64,000 bases of DNA from Tipula vernalis. Lineage: Eukaryota > Arthropoda > Insecta > Diptera > Tipulidae. The notes beneath the pieces are model-generated. The model was not told where the DNA came from, did no database searches, and saw only the letters and a list, made by a program, of their open reading frames with translations. A program made the position numbers and the translations under genes. Numbering within the stretch: position 1 is the first letter of the stretch; each line of letters starts with the position of its first letter. Below are positions 1 through 12,000 of the stretch, in pieces. The stretch is taken from the NCBI GenBank assembly GCA_958295665.1, contig OY282558.1, positions 139,294,577 through 139,358,576 on the forward strand. Direction: 5' to 3'.

Positions 1-1675
1 ATAAAACGAAACATTTTGCAACTCAATGCCATATAAAGAATTTAGATATCACGTTGTGTTTCGTCTACTCACGAAATCAGATACTTAGGCTGGACAATAG
101 GAAGAAATAAGTTTTTACTAAAAGCTTTACTTGTTTATAGGTACAAGGAACACTTTTAGGGAACCAATAAAAATTTCCGACATTTGTAGTTATACCACTC
201 ATAGTTATTTAATTTATGGCACATTACTCCACACTTATACGCCACTCAGCCGGACTGGAAATATCAGTAAAATTAAGTCAGAAATATAGAAGTTTTTGTG
301 CCAAATTTTTGAAACACAAAATAACTTGTCATCCTAATTTATGTCTCTAAAGAAAATACAAAATTTTTCAAGGATGTTAAAACATTTGAAATTCCTATTT
401 CGCGAACTTAGAAAATTTGAGACTGAATTTGACGTTTGGAATAAACGTCCAGTCTTTTCGTTCCAGTCTTTCGTCATAAACATTGTTTAACGTTTTCTGC
501 TAAATTTTTGCAGAATTAAGAAAATTTAAGAAATTAAACATCAATTTTAAGAATTGAATTTCATAAATTTTTGAATAATGATAGTTTAGGGATTTGTCTG
601 AAATTCAGTATTGTAAAAAAGTGAATTGTTCGAATTTTATAACATTTCAATAAAATTAATGTTTAGCATATGTATTGCCATATTGAGACTGGATTTTAAA
701 TCAACGATCGAATTTCGATAAATTCTGAGCAACGAAAATTCAGGGAAAATAATTAATTTAAAATGGCGTTTTGTAAATTTCTCAACAATGAAATTACGAA
801 TTATTATAAATTTTATTGATTCAATTTCGGAAAGGTATAAAATTTAGGTTTCTTAAAGTTTCTGGACTTAGGTGGGTAAATGTTCTACAAATTCTAAATA
901 AATTTGAAAGTGCATTTATTTTCAAATGAAAAATCGAATTTCGTTAATTTCCGAACAATGATTTCCTAATTTCATAAAACTTCTGAATGTTAATGCCCGG
1001 AAAAACCAGTTTTTAATTTTTAAAAGCTAATGAAGGATTCTGTAAAGAAAATTCTGAAAATAAAACCTGGATCTTGAATTTTAAAATTCGAAATTTATAA
1101 AATTCTGAATAATGAAAATTGAAAGGATTTACAAAACATTTAAAAAAATTTGAATACCTAATATGGTACAAAGTGCAAGTATGTTGTAAATTTCAACTTT
1201 TGATCGAATTATTTGACATTTTGAAAGAGAAATGTTAGGATTTTTATGAACGAATTTTAAATGTCTAAATTTCAATTTTTTACAATTTAAATTCTATTTA
1301 TTTATTGTTTATTTTTTACAAACTGTTTTGGGGCTCAAGGTGCTTCAAATGCTTGCGCGTCTTTTAACTTTCTACACAATAAGCAGTAACCAAATCGAAG
1401 CAGTACTTTTGTAGGTTCGTTTGTATTCGTCTGACGCGAAAGTTGGGTAGGCCCATAAATTCTACGTTCAAACAGGTAACGTCGTAACTGTTCGTCACCA
1501 GCACCGATCATATTCAAATAATCCAATAAATAAAATTTATTTTGGATCCTTTTCCTATCGGAATTCGAACTCAGTAGGGCAGAGCGTAATAAAATAAGTT
1601 TTCACATAATTCAATTGTTTTTCTTTTCAATTCAAACTCAAACATCGCTGGATTTTAAATAAATAAATAAGATAA
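1..1675. other. AT-rich non-coding sequence, no gene seen
   Basis: This stretch is strongly A+T-rich and full of short AAATTT-like runs, with no long open frame and no motif I can assign. The only patch of more even composition is about 1330-1530. On the minus strand it gives a 63-codon frame containing RRYLFERRIYGPTQ and a CLLC motif, followed by AATAAA-like runs. It could be the tail of a retrotransposon pol or chance; I do not recognise it. Confidence 0.5.
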
Positions 1676-2269
1676 CACTGGGGGCTGGGGCAAAATGATA
1701 TAAGCTGTGGGGTAATATAATCCACTTCTTTTATTTGCAACTATTGCATTTAAATCCTCGAGAAATCAATTGCTGGTTTGTACACCGGTAATGAATAACC
1801 CAGAACAGTAATCGCATCATTGTATCCAATTTTCACTAGGTTTGCTTTAACTCCACAAATCATCACAAACTAGACATCTGGTATCTTCTTGCGACTCAGC
1901 AGGTTTGCATTTTTTTTCTTCGGTTCAGATTCATATTCATTTTTGCTTATTCACTTTAATCTTTAATTTTTCACATTTCACCAAAACTTTGGAAGGTAAA
2001 TCGTTTGTCGGCCACTTGTTAAAATATTACTGGTACCACATAGCCTATTTTTTTTCTTGTAACAAATTGTTGGGATTGGTGAAATATCCGAGAAAGTAGA
2101 GGTTGTATTTTTCCCATTGGGCGACACATTCCCCAACGGTTCGACTGACCCTTCAAATAAGACAACGTCATTTGGACTAACGGCTGTTCAGCCGCGTATC
2201 TTCAAATACAACTTCTAAATTAGCTAAATCGAAATCAAATCTTCAGGTGGCTCCAAGCAACATATGTTA

Positions 2270-3436
2270 CACCAGAAAAAGTTTCATCCTGTATTATTGA
2301 CTGGTGGGTTGTTACATCATCGTTTGCCTCTGGTCGTTTAGGAGGTTCGGAGATGACTAAATTCTCATTACTGACAGCATATCCCCAGTCTTTAATAACA
2401 TCGGGGTTAAATGGTCAAATTCCCGTAGCACTAAACCCATTTGCTACATTCTTGAGTGTGGCAACTTTCTCAAACGCCAGTCTACAGAGATCAGCTATGT
2501 TTTCGATCATTATCCTTTGCCCAGGATGATTTTTCATTCATAGATTGCAAGCCTTATCGCAGGCTGTCTTGAATGGCCGAAAATAACTTACATCGAGTGG
2601 CTGTAGTTTCTGAGTAGTATGAGGAGGTAATGACAACAAGATTATCCCATTCTCATATGCATATGTAATGGTCGTGTGGCCATCTAAGATAAGGAGCATT
2701 TTTCTTTCATCGGAACAACGGACATTTTTAACAAAATGTTTAAGGAACTCTACAAAGATGATATCGGTAATCCATCCGTTATCAGATACATACAGAGGAT
2801 ATATCATGATGGGCGGCACCATTTGACCAGCGGCATTAGCACAATAAACTACTGTTACCGTTTTGCCTCATTCTCCGCTTGTAACAGCAGAAACTGACCG
2901 TCTTCCTTTCAGGGCGAGTCCTTTGGCAGGTCTATAAAAATTTTGCGTCCCGGTTTCATCCATATTATAAACGTCATTTTCTGAGAAACAATTTGTTTTG
3001 TAAATGGAATCAAGATTATCATAAAAATTTTCAATTTCATGTCGATCCATCCCCATTGCACGATTCAGTGACAAAGATTCCGGTTTCCTGATACTAAGTT
3101 GGGAATGACGTCGATGAAAAGAAGTGGCCCAATCCGTTCCGGCCATACCTAATTCCTTATTAAAGCTATTGGTATACTATTTGTGCAAAATTGAAAAACG
3201 AGTCGACGTAGATCATCTAACGTAACTAACCAGTTCCTTCTCTTGCTCATACGTAAGCACTCGATATGTAGACCCAAACGGTTTGTAAATAGAGCTTGTC
3301 TTGGAAATTTGGTTGTACCGGACAAACGGCGTCGGATAGCATCTTTATTAACCTTAAATATTCTGGCCGCCTCACGTAGAGACAGTTCTTTATTTTTGAC
3401 CGCTATTAAGACTTTTCCATAATTCCTTCTGTCCAA
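2270..3436 (-). pseudogene. pogo/Tigger transposase, broken
   Basis: This is the relic of a cut-and-paste transposase of the pogo/Tigger (DDE_1) family. Reading from 3436 downwards, the first ~50 residues form a Psq-type helix-turn-helix (LSLREAARIFKVNKDAIRRR). A CENP-B-like segment follows, with MAGTDWATSFHRRH. The DDE_1 nuclease shows NMDETG (first Asp), LILDGH (second Asp) and LPPHTTQKLQPLD (third Asp), so all three catalytic positions survive. The C-terminal part contains NHPGQR and a GI.PFN motif typical of the family. The frame is broken by a shift near 3180 and by in-frame TGA codons near 2868, 2538 and 2416. From 3146 to about 2270 the frame is otherwise continuous, which suggests decay by point mutation. 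The far C-terminus towards 2040 is uncertain. Confidence 0.85.
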
Positions 3437-3523
3437 TTTGCGCGGTTGGTTTTTCTTATGTAATTGCGTACCATATCTACCTAGAATAATTTATCTAACG
3501 AATTTATTAATTTATAATTAATA

Positions 3524-3569
3524 CGGGGCAAAATGATACACTAATTTAATGGTGTATCATTTTGCCCCG
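3524..3569. repeat. perfect palindrome made of two pogo-type ends
   Basis: An 18-base arm, CGGGGCAAAATGATACAC at 3524-3541, is followed by a 10-base spacer and its exact reverse complement at 3552-3569. Each arm is the terminal motif of the surrounding pogo-like element, so two element ends face each other here, just upstream of the transposase start. Confidence 0.9.
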
Positions 3570-3912
3570 TTGCTTAATGTTATATTTAGTATTTTGATAG
3601 GTACAAAAATTTTCGCTATAAACCTTCACAGAATTTCAAGAATGATTTAATTTTTCCAATAAAATTAACCACAGAACAACAAAACCAATACACTATAAAG
3701 CGTTCGACAATTGGTATTCGTTTTGTATAGGACCATAAGAAAACTGCAATAAATCGTATTTACAGCGAAGTTAGCGACATTTGTTCGTTAAAGAAATGAT
3801 CGCAGTTTACTGGTTCCATCTATTGGAGAAAAGCTAAGACGATTAACATTATTTTTGAAAGTGTAATAATATGTTTTCGAGTAATTGTATCATTTTGCCC
3901 CGCCTTACCCTA

Positions 3913-6900
3913 CCTCCCGATCCAAAAACCACGGCTTAATTACTCGTTGGCAATGAGAATACTTTCTTTTGCCTTTCTGTCTTAATTTGAATGTTAAATG
4001 AGTAGTTGAACAAAATTCCTGATTTTCAGAGATGGTTATGGCGCTATGATACTCACTTTTTTTCATTTTTTTCAAGTGCAATAAAGTGCTGCAAAACTAG
4101 TAAATCGAAACAGAGAAGGGTAGTATAGACAATACTATACGCAAATATTTTGAAGTTTCAGATAAGCAAAATATGTAAATATAATCAACATTTTTTTTGT
4201 CTTGTATCATATACATATATGTAATTATATTTTTGTGTTAACGAATGGCTGCACCATCTCCGATATTTTCTGAAATTGTACAGGTGTCAGCCGCAAAGTT
4301 CTCCGATATAAATTTACGTTTTTGACTTCTATTTTCTTTAATAATTTGTGGCTAAAAAATATAAGGCCCGCGCATAATAAATTTGCATTAGCTGCCGCAA
4401 TTAATTGCAGCGACATAATTTATATGTATGTTAAGTTAATTTATATATTATTTTCTTTTGTACAGGAATAATAAGTTTTCTTTGGTAGAAATGTTAGAAA
4501 AAAGTATCTAATGTCAAAAAAAATGAATCAAATCCAATTCGTTTTTTGCTACATTTGCTCGATTAACTGCTAGAAAAATTGAGCTACCACTTTTTTTTGA
4601 CGTTTCTATATTTTTTTCAAATCTATGGTATATACACTCACTCTCACAAATATTTTGTATATATATTTTTTCTCTCACTCCCTTTGTCTTTCCTAGTCAC
4701 TGAAAAAGTGGGAAAAAAGTGAATATCATACAGCCATTGATAGGTGCAAGTTGGAAAATCAATTACGATTTTTTTTTTTTTTTTTTGATTACAACACTAA
4801 TTTAAAGGTTTGTACAATTTGCATACTGAAAAATTAAATAAATTTAATTTCGTAAAATTTGGTGAAAATTCTGAAATTTTTAAAATTTCGATCAAATAAT
4901 TCCGAATATATGGAAAAATAACAATTTGATTAACCAATTTTGGAACTACTGAATAAAAAAAATCAGTTTTTAAGATCTAATTCTGAACGTAAAATCTTAA
5001 TCTCTATTTTAGAAATTCTTAGCTAGGCCTTTGAAGGTAGAACTATGTATGTATTTTTAGGAATGAGACAGTTCTGGCTTAATCAATTACATAAATTCAT
5101 ATGTTTGTCGGTATCTGGTAATTTAAGTACATACATACATCAATAATTTAAAATTCAATTTATCTAAAAATAGATGAATAAATACACACGTACATGGATT
5201 AGCGTTTGGTATTATGCTGTCAAAACTAAAAAAAAAAAAAACAAATTTATAAAATTTAATCCTGACTTTACAAATAAAATTTCATCGCTTTGATGTGTAT
5301 GGCTTCTCAATAAATTTGTGCAGAACCATTTTCCATCTAAACAAATTATTTACCCAACCAATTTAACATTTTCTCCATATCTAAACGAGTTTATCGAGTA
5401 TAGTATTCTCTGGAGGTTTCCATATCAAAGCACTTTGTTTTAAAATAAACTTTGTTTGCATGAAATTCGTCGCACATCTTTGAGGTTTTTCAAGTGCTTG
5501 CCAAATAATAAAGGAAAAACGGCATTGCACATACCCAACAAATATAAAAAATATTTGAAAATTAAAAACTTTTATTGTTTGTTGTCTTTTAATTAATTAA
5601 AATGTATCTTATTTATCAAAACGAACTCATCCCCGAGATATTCATCTCATCAAACAAAAACAAAAAAAAAAAATGAATTTCCCCATTTTTCTATATATGA
5701 ACTAGTATTTAACAAAAAAAAACTTAACGTCTGCTGTATTAGTGTGTTTTCCGAAAATACACACACATTTAAAGAGAAAAATGAAAATTGCTAGTTTTCT
5801 TTTGTTTATTATCTTTTCACTCTGTGATGTACATGAATGTATACGAGGTAGAGAGCCAATTTTTGTTGATGTTTTCAAAAATTGTCAAATATTTAAAATA
5901 AATTTTGTTAATTAATAATTTACTCTATCTGTCTGTCAATGTTGTGTACATATTTACATTTTTCTACTATATATGAGGGATCAAAGTGTTTCTACTTTTT
6001 ACCCATTTGGCTGCATCTACGGTTGATTAAATAGAAAAAAAAACTGTTGAGTTGATTTTTATCTTGTCCTTCGAACGGATGTTGTAAAAATGAAAAATAT
6101 GTCGAGTATACCTCTGGTGTGTGTGGATGTGTTTGTGCTAAGCATGAAGTTTAATTATATTATTGGTTTTTTGTGTGCCTGAAATTTTTGGCCTGTGCAC
6201 TGTGCAAGGAGCGTCTTGGCAATTCTGGAGTAATAGGATACAGGACAAAACACAAATGAAGCTTATGAAAACAAAAAAGGCCGAGCCTAGAGAGACATTA
6301 ATTTTGATTTTTATACGTTCATCAATGAGCTGATTGAGTGCTAGATTTACAGCAGTAACAGCGGGTACAAAATCTTTTGATATTTTCGATTTTTCCCGAA
6401 ATTTTTGAGATTTTTAAGAATTTACTACCTAGTATAACCTAATCATTTCGTGGGAAAATAACTGGCCAATATTTCAAAACAAAAAAAAAGAAATATTAGC
6501 CAATAGCCATTTTCAGATTGGATTGTTCACGGTTATTCAAAAATAGAGGTTTTTTAGTGTATTGAGCCTAATTTCCATTGAGCCATGGTCATTCGAAAAT
6601 TTGGAATTTATAGTGGAAATGAGCGTTAAGTTTTAATCGAGATTTTCAAGATTATCTGAGAATATTGCGATTTAATCGTCATATGGTGAAGTAGAAATTG
6701 TGCTGTAAAATAATTGCAACACTTCATAACTGAGCTAAGCTTATTTTGAATGCAATACTATTGAGATCCCAAAGCTCTTATTGGGGGTTAGGGCTAAAAA
6801 ACACAAAAACCAAATCAAAATTTGTTAGTTTTGGTGTCGATACTTATTTTAATTTTATGAGGTGGAATAAAAATAAAATTAGAGTTAAAAAATAATTGAA

Positions 6901-7339
6901 ATTGACATACAAGTTGACATATGAGTTTTGTAAGTTTGGTTTTGATCTGAATGAGAATTACGAAAACATTTAATTTTTCTGTCAATCTCATCAGGCGACT
7001 GAATTCCTAATTATACCGTTGATTACTTTCTATATATAGAATAGAATCAAGTAGTTGAAGTATTAGCGAATTATATGGAACATATATTAAAATTAAATTT
7101 TTTGCTCTTCGTAAAAAATAAATATTTGTTAAGACTTAGCGTTCTATTTGGTAATATTTTAAAACCCGGTTTAAAAATAAATCACTAATAGTTGAATCTT
7201 TTATTGATCAACTTTTTCTGGAGTGTTCATCCATGTTAATTAGCTCGGGGCAACTTATTGTTAAAAATATAAAGGGCTGAAACATCATAAGGTGGTCAGA
7301 ACTTCGGTCTTGATTAATTTAACTCCCAAATCAATCCCG
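3913..7339. other. AT-rich non-coding sequence with one Harbinger-like scrap
   Basis: Apart from the short Harbinger-like fragment at 4225-4416, I see no gene. There is a T-run at about 4770-4786, many A-runs (5229-5241, 5667-5673, 6481-6489) and a short TG-rich patch at 6117-6140. Composition and the absence of frames fit intergenic or intronic fly DNA. Confidence 0.5.
4225..4416 (-). pseudogene. possible PIF/Harbinger transposase N-terminal fragment
   Basis: A 63-codon minus-strand frame ends with RRTLRLTPVQFQKISEMVQP. This resembles the part of PIF/Harbinger nucleases just before the catalytic domain, where 'R.SP..F..LL..I.P.I' is common. No DDE motif follows, and the sequence runs into AT-rich DNA on both sides. 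The copy would be an isolated scrap. The resemblance is short and could be chance. Confidence 0.3.
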
Positions 7340-7570
7340 AAATGAATCTCTTAAGTGAATCTTCAGCTCAACTTCCAACTCAGTATACAGATCAACCTCC
7401 ATCTCAATCGCCACCAAATTAACCACCAACCAAACACTCAAATCAATCACCAAATCAATCCCAAATCAACTTTCAAATCAACCCTTAAACTAACTCTAAA
7501 TCAAATCTTAAATAATTCCCGAACTAAATTTCAACTCAACTTAGCTCGAACTAAATTTTAACCCTCTGAT
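7340..7570. repeat. CAACTC/AATCAACC-rich degenerate repeat
   Basis: The strand is almost free of G and consists of degenerate units such as AACTCAACTTCCAACTCA and CCAAATCAATCCCAAATCAA. The same kind of sequence occurs at about 20156-20290 and 27000-27360. It opens the compound repeat block whose second and third parts follow directly. The open frame through it is a by-product of low complexity. Confidence 0.7.
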
Positions 7571-7580
7571 CATATCAACG

Positions 7581-7662
7581 TACCATCATACCATCATACT
7601 ATCATACCATCATACCATCATCATCATCATAGCACCATCACCATTATCTTCACCACCACACA
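7581..7662. repeat. ACCATCATA microsatellite
   Basis: Tandem copies of ACCATCATACCATCATACT-like units pass into TCATCATCAT and CACCATCACC. The same family is much longer at 27360-27925. It is the second part of the compound repeat block. Confidence 0.85.
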
Positions 7663-7689
7663 ATTCTTATATACAAACCACCAACGTAA

Positions 7690-8015
7690 AATTCATCATA
7701 GTCGGTTAAGGAACAGCCAAGTTCCGACCGACTTATCCATATTCCATAACTTTATCTAAAAATTATTTTAGAATCCTATTTCCAACGCACATGTCAAATT
7801 TCATCATCAATTTCAAGTTACGTACCATTTACATCACCCATTTTAAGAAATATCCAAGTTCTGCCCTCATTGGCCATATTCCAGAACTTTATCCAAAAAT
7901 CATTTTTGAATACCATTTCCAACGCACATGTCAAATTTTATCATAACCAATTAAGGAATAGCCAAGTTCCATCCCAATTAGCCATATTCCAGAACCCAAT
8001 CCTCAAACCAGCTTA
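7690..8015 (+). repeat. ~110-bp dispersed satellite, about 2.5 copies
   Basis: Units contain GGTTAAGGAATAGCCAAGTT, a CCATATTCCAGAACTT box, AAAAATCATTTTAGAATCCC and TTTCCAACGCACATGTCAAA in fixed order. Copies start near 7700, 7848 and 7944 and are diverged from each other. The same family recurs at 28085-28200 (minus), 28475-28570, 36285-36450 (minus) and 36640-37420. It is the third part of the compound repeat block. Confidence 0.85.
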
Positions 8016-10175
8016 TACAAACATTTGGTCAACAACTCACTGTATCCTATCCAACCCACATCAACCAACTCCTACTTAACTTCAACTCAACATGCAAATT
8101 TACCCGTAACGTAACTTTAAATCAACCCTAATTCAATGCCCAATTCAATATACATACATACTAGCATAAAATTCGTAAATATTTTTACCATATATAACCA
8201 GGTGTTTGATTCAATTCGTATGTCGGATACCTCATCCTCTTGATGTACAGTTTTTGAAAGCTCTTCAAATCGCCACCTTGACCATAGAAACAGATTGGCG
8301 AAAAAAACATCCAAATCGGACAAGTCGTTTTCGAGATACCATTGGTACAGGCATCCAGACATCTAAACATCCAGACGTCCAGACAGACGGTCATTTTCTT
8401 TTGCTTTTTCAGACTCACGAGCTTTCAAAACGTCGAGAAAAAGAGTTTTCGTCATTTTTGACAGGATTTCAATACTTTGCTCTTTTTAGACCGGAGTAAT
8501 ATTCAAAGAAACTAAACTATTGTATTCACCAGAAGAGATTGGACTAAGAAACGGCAGTGAATGAATTGGAAAGTTCGGGCAGGTAAACTTCTTGAATTTT
8601 TGAATAAAAAGTGTAAAAGTATCATCTCTTGGTATATCCGTAATTTCGTTTATACCAATTTCAAATTAAATTTTGTTAAACCGATGTCAAGATCAAATGG
8701 CAGCAAAAGTTGATGCCAAATTTTCAAAATTCAGTTTTGGATTGGATAAATGCTATTTAACATGAATCAAATTATAGGTTGCATGCAAAAATCATTTTAT
8801 GTTAATTTGTCGTTATTAAGGAGAGTAACTCTGAATTAAAAACACAGAACACTTAATTTATGGGAAGGTCTCTCTTTCATTAAACTATACGCGTTTATGT
8901 CCAAATCAGCTTCTGAAACCTAGCAAACCTTCAAAGAAATTACAGTATATCAGGAGATCAGAATATTTACAAATAATAAAAAAATATTGAGGCGAATTAA
9001 TCTACCACATCCTATATTATAGCCTATATGATCGAATCTTGAGAACAAATTATGTTCTGTGTCAATCAATGGGAGTGAATAAGTTGTTATGTCAGTTACT
9101 AAGTTGTTATGTCAGTTATATTGTATTCACCCAATCGCTGTTAATCCACTCAATATTCATTCAGTATTCACTTTTTATTCACCGATGTAATTATTTATTA
9201 TTCACTCGTTATTAACACAATATTCACTCAATAGTCTCTTATTATTCACTGATGAATGATTATTTCACTCATTAATCACTTAGTAGTTTTTCAATGTTTA
9301 CTGAATATTCACTCATTTGTCACTCAATGATTGAGACGAATAATGTGTTATTCACCCGAAGAATTGAATAATTACTTGCATAAATGGTGAATATTCTCTA
9401 TCTTCTTATAATGAGTGAATAGTCATTCAATATTCACTCATTTTTGAAATATTTAGTTTACTTTTGCAACCGTCATTAGAAAATTGGTTTTAGATCTTAC
9501 GGGAAAAGTTGTCTAAGCTTCTCTCCGTTGCCTGTAACCACCGTTACGTTCTGTTCGGGTGATTTTGTTACATCTAAGATAGATTTAAACCGGTAAACGC
9601 GTTTAACTGTTATTATAAAAGGAATTTAGAGCTCCGCAGATATAAGCAAAATACACTCTGCTCTTAGGGAAAAAGGCTTTCATGCTTAATCTATTATGAA
9701 TATCCTAAACCGTGAAAAGAAACCTCAACCTATGTTTTGCTTATTACTAGAGCCAGATGAGGAAAAAGATATAGGGCAAGGTATATATAACTTTTAATAC
9801 GAGTATGTTCCGAATCATATAATTAAATAAATAGAATTACGTCTATTAGTCGGTTTCGTTGAATTACTGTTCGTAAATACTAATATACTTCTCGTGTTAA
9901 TCGAAACACAATTAAAATGGTCTAACCACCGGTAGCATATTAGATATTACATGAATTAATTAATATTCAACAAAAAATTAATAAAGTATATATAACCTAT
10001 AATATTTACTCTATCGCAAAATCACGATAGAGTAACCAAAGAATAGGACCTTACACGAACTTTGTGTTATAAGTGGTAAAACTCACGATTCGAAATAACG
10101 CAACAAGATAAAAAACGATCCTATAGTAAAACGCTGTAATCCAAAATTGCAAAGGCAAATTACAAATAACAAACT
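8016..10175. other. Non-coding sequence with short repeats, no gene
   Basis: I see no protein-like frame. Around 8345-8385 there is a short run of CATCCAGACATC-like octamers ending in CAGACAGACGG. Around 9120-9450 lies a degenerate TATTCACTCA array, listed separately. The part from 9480 to 10175 may include 5' sequence of the Jockey fragment that follows, but nothing proves it. Confidence 0.45.
9120..9450. repeat. Degenerate TATTCACTCA minisatellite
   Basis: About 330 bp are built from imperfect copies of (T)ATTCACTCA, for example ATTCACTCGTTATTA, ATATTCACTCAATAG and TATTCACTCATTTG. Most are in direct orientation; inverted copies such as GAGTGAATAG appear near the right edge. Confidence 0.7.
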
Positions 10176-10418
10176 ATGCCGCCAAGATCTTTAACTGTTC
10201 AACCAACCGGAAATTTAGGGACAAATGCTGGCGCTTTTGCGCAACCTGGGATCTCCTACGCAAATATTCTGAAAGGTGCTGCTCTGAAAGCAAAAGCTAA
10301 TTTTATTGAAAAAGAAGTCTCAATTCATGAAACCGTAAACGAACTAACCGAAACAATCCAAAGTTTCATGATGATGATGGAGAAACAAATGAGCATGATG
10401 ATGCAAAATATGAAGTGA
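10176..10418 (+). pseudogene. Jockey-clade ORF1 (gag-like) C-terminal fragment
   Basis: This short frame encodes the end of a retrotransposon ORF1 protein. It has an AQPGISYANILKG motif, an ETIQSFMMMM helix and a methionine-rich tail. These are seen just before the ORF1 stop in Jockey-clade non-LTR elements of flies. The zinc knuckles expected upstream are absent, so the copy is cut at its 5' side or the N-terminal part has decayed. The stop (TGA, 10416-10418) lies 14 bp before the ATG of ORF2. This spacing is usual for the clade and supports the assignment. Confidence 0.65.
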
Positions 10419-10432
10419 GTCAACAACCAAAA

Positions 10433-11100
10433 ATGACTCTCCTTAAAATAGTCATTTGGAATGCGGATGGTCTTTCATAGCAAAAAGCTGAGTTATAAGC
10501 CTCTCTCATTTTTTAAAATTAACGGATATTCAGTATACGACATCCAACATTCGGACGGAAAGGCACAAAGTGGCACTGCTACCTTGGAACTTGTAATTAA
10601 AAAGCAGCATTTATTGATTATTTTAACCAGCTGGACAATAAATTGGTTGCGGGCGGCGATTACAATGCTAAACATGTGCAATGGTGATCGAGATTGTCGA
10701 CACCAACAGGCAAGCAACTTTACGATGGTATAGAGGCGTAGTCTCTGGATTATTTATCTGCTGATCACCTAACTTACTGGCCCACAGATCAAAACTTCTG
10801 TGTAACTAAAGGCAATCCACACACCAATTGCTATGATCTGACTTTCGATCAGTCACCGGTAACATTGAGTACCCATGCCCTAAGGACTGAAATGCTGAAA
10901 CGGCTTTCATACTGAATATTCTTCTTAGCACACCAGTAAATATTGATGCGGCAGCAGAAAATTTAATAGTGGCTCTCGCGTTTTCAGCTGAAAAGGCTAC
11001 ACATGTCATAAAAATTAATAAACTGTCACATAATATTCAGGGAACTTATCCAGGAAAAGTGAAAAATTCGCCGTCAACGGCAGCAAACAAAATCTTATAG
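10433..11100 (+). pseudogene. Jockey-clade ORF2 endonuclease fragment
   Basis: The frame starts with IVIWNADGLS, the N-terminal signature of the apurinic-like endonuclease that nicks the target DNA. It continues after frameshifts with FFKINGYSVYD, HSDGKAQSGTA, GGDYNAKH and DYLSADHLTYWPTD. The GGDYNAKH box holds metal-binding and catalytic residues of the family. Further on, STPVNIDAAAENL matches the segment between endonuclease and reverse transcriptase. At least three frameshifts and a TAG near 10730 break it. The sequence becomes unrecognisable near 11100, before the RT. This is a dead, 3'-truncated copy of a family different from the Jockey element at 37.7-42.5 kb. Confidence 0.7.
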
Positions 11101-12000
11101 TGTATTTTCGAGATGAACCGCGGTATGTCAATCCTTATTTTAACTAATTGTGTTTTATTGCTCATAGCGCTGTCAGATTGCGGTTAAACTTAATCGGGGA
11201 TGACTTATTGCGATTAAACATGAAAATTTCACTAAATCTGTTTTATTAAATCGCAGTTTGTCAAGGGTATTAGAGTAGATGAACGGGTTTAACGAAACTC
11301 TAGTATTTGCACTAATATGAGATTATGGGAACGGTTCACACTTTCTACAATTTTCACAAATTTGTGGAACATGCCCACAACGCTTTTTATCTTAATATCA
11401 AAAATTGTTTCAGAAAGCTCGGCCTGTTCACTTTACGGAAATATAGGTCCAAACCCGGTAGCATCGTTAACATGTTCTACTAGTTAGTTACACGTTTTTA
11501 TGTATGGAACTAAAATTTCCCGGAACACTTCCAATTTTCCTTAAATCGTGTAACTACACTTTGTCTGAAAAACTGCATATCGGTGCGATTTGCTCTATTT
11601 AGAAACAACCAAATTTAATAAAATCCCCAATTTTACGAATAAAAACCACACTTTTTGATAATTTTTGTATTTCGAAATAACGCGTGGAATTTTCCTTAAG
11701 CGTCATAGTGCCGCCATTTTCTGTAAAGATACGTAGTCAAATCAGAGTGCAACAGGTCGAAGAAAAAGAAAAATTGTAGTTGAATGCACATGGTCGGGTG
11801 GTAGCCATTTTTCAAAATAAAGAAAATTATCACGTTTTCGTATTGTGTGTTGCTTTATTGAAAGCCTGTGTTGCTGTATATGGGAAGTCATTTGAATTCA
11901 ATATAGTAAAAAATTACGATTCCTATTTTTTTGTGAATTAACGAGAAACTTTTGTGCAGTTTTGTGAAATTTGTGAAGTGCTATCGGCTAAGTTTTGATT
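11101..12000. other. Non-coding leader upstream of the BEL/Pao gag; no LTR recognised
   Basis: The stretch between the Jockey fragment and the gag ATG holds no frame I can assign. It should contain the 5' LTR, primer-binding site and leader of the BEL/Pao element. I compared it by eye with 17100-17900 and found no convincing direct repeat. The last ~60 bp are rich in TTTTGTG-like runs, as in a leader. Confidence 0.35.

Larger units (their letters stand above)
1676..3912 (-). mobile_element. pogo/Tigger-like DNA transposon (Tc1/mariner superfamily)
   Basis: Both ends carry the inverted motif GGGGCAAAATGATA: near 1687-1700 on the plus strand and as TATCATTTTGCCCC at 3888-3901. The outer bases are more diverged; the right end reads TAGGGTAAGGC on the minus strand. 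A pogo-type transposase pseudogene fills the middle on the minus strand. The left edge reads CACTGGGGGCTGGGGC and I do not see a clear TA duplication on both sides, so the boundaries are accurate to a few bases only. About 340 bp upstream of the right end there is a second, inverted copy of the terminal motif, so the copy has been rearranged or has captured another end. Confidence 0.8.

Noticed and set aside
7355..7561. Open frame rich in Asn, Gln and Leu
   Set aside because: It lies entirely in the CAACTC-type low-complexity repeat and shows no domain.
8206..8499. 97-codon plus-strand frame near the CATCCAGA octamers
   Set aside because: Overlapping frames exist on the other strand, there is no recognisable motif, and the region is repetitive.
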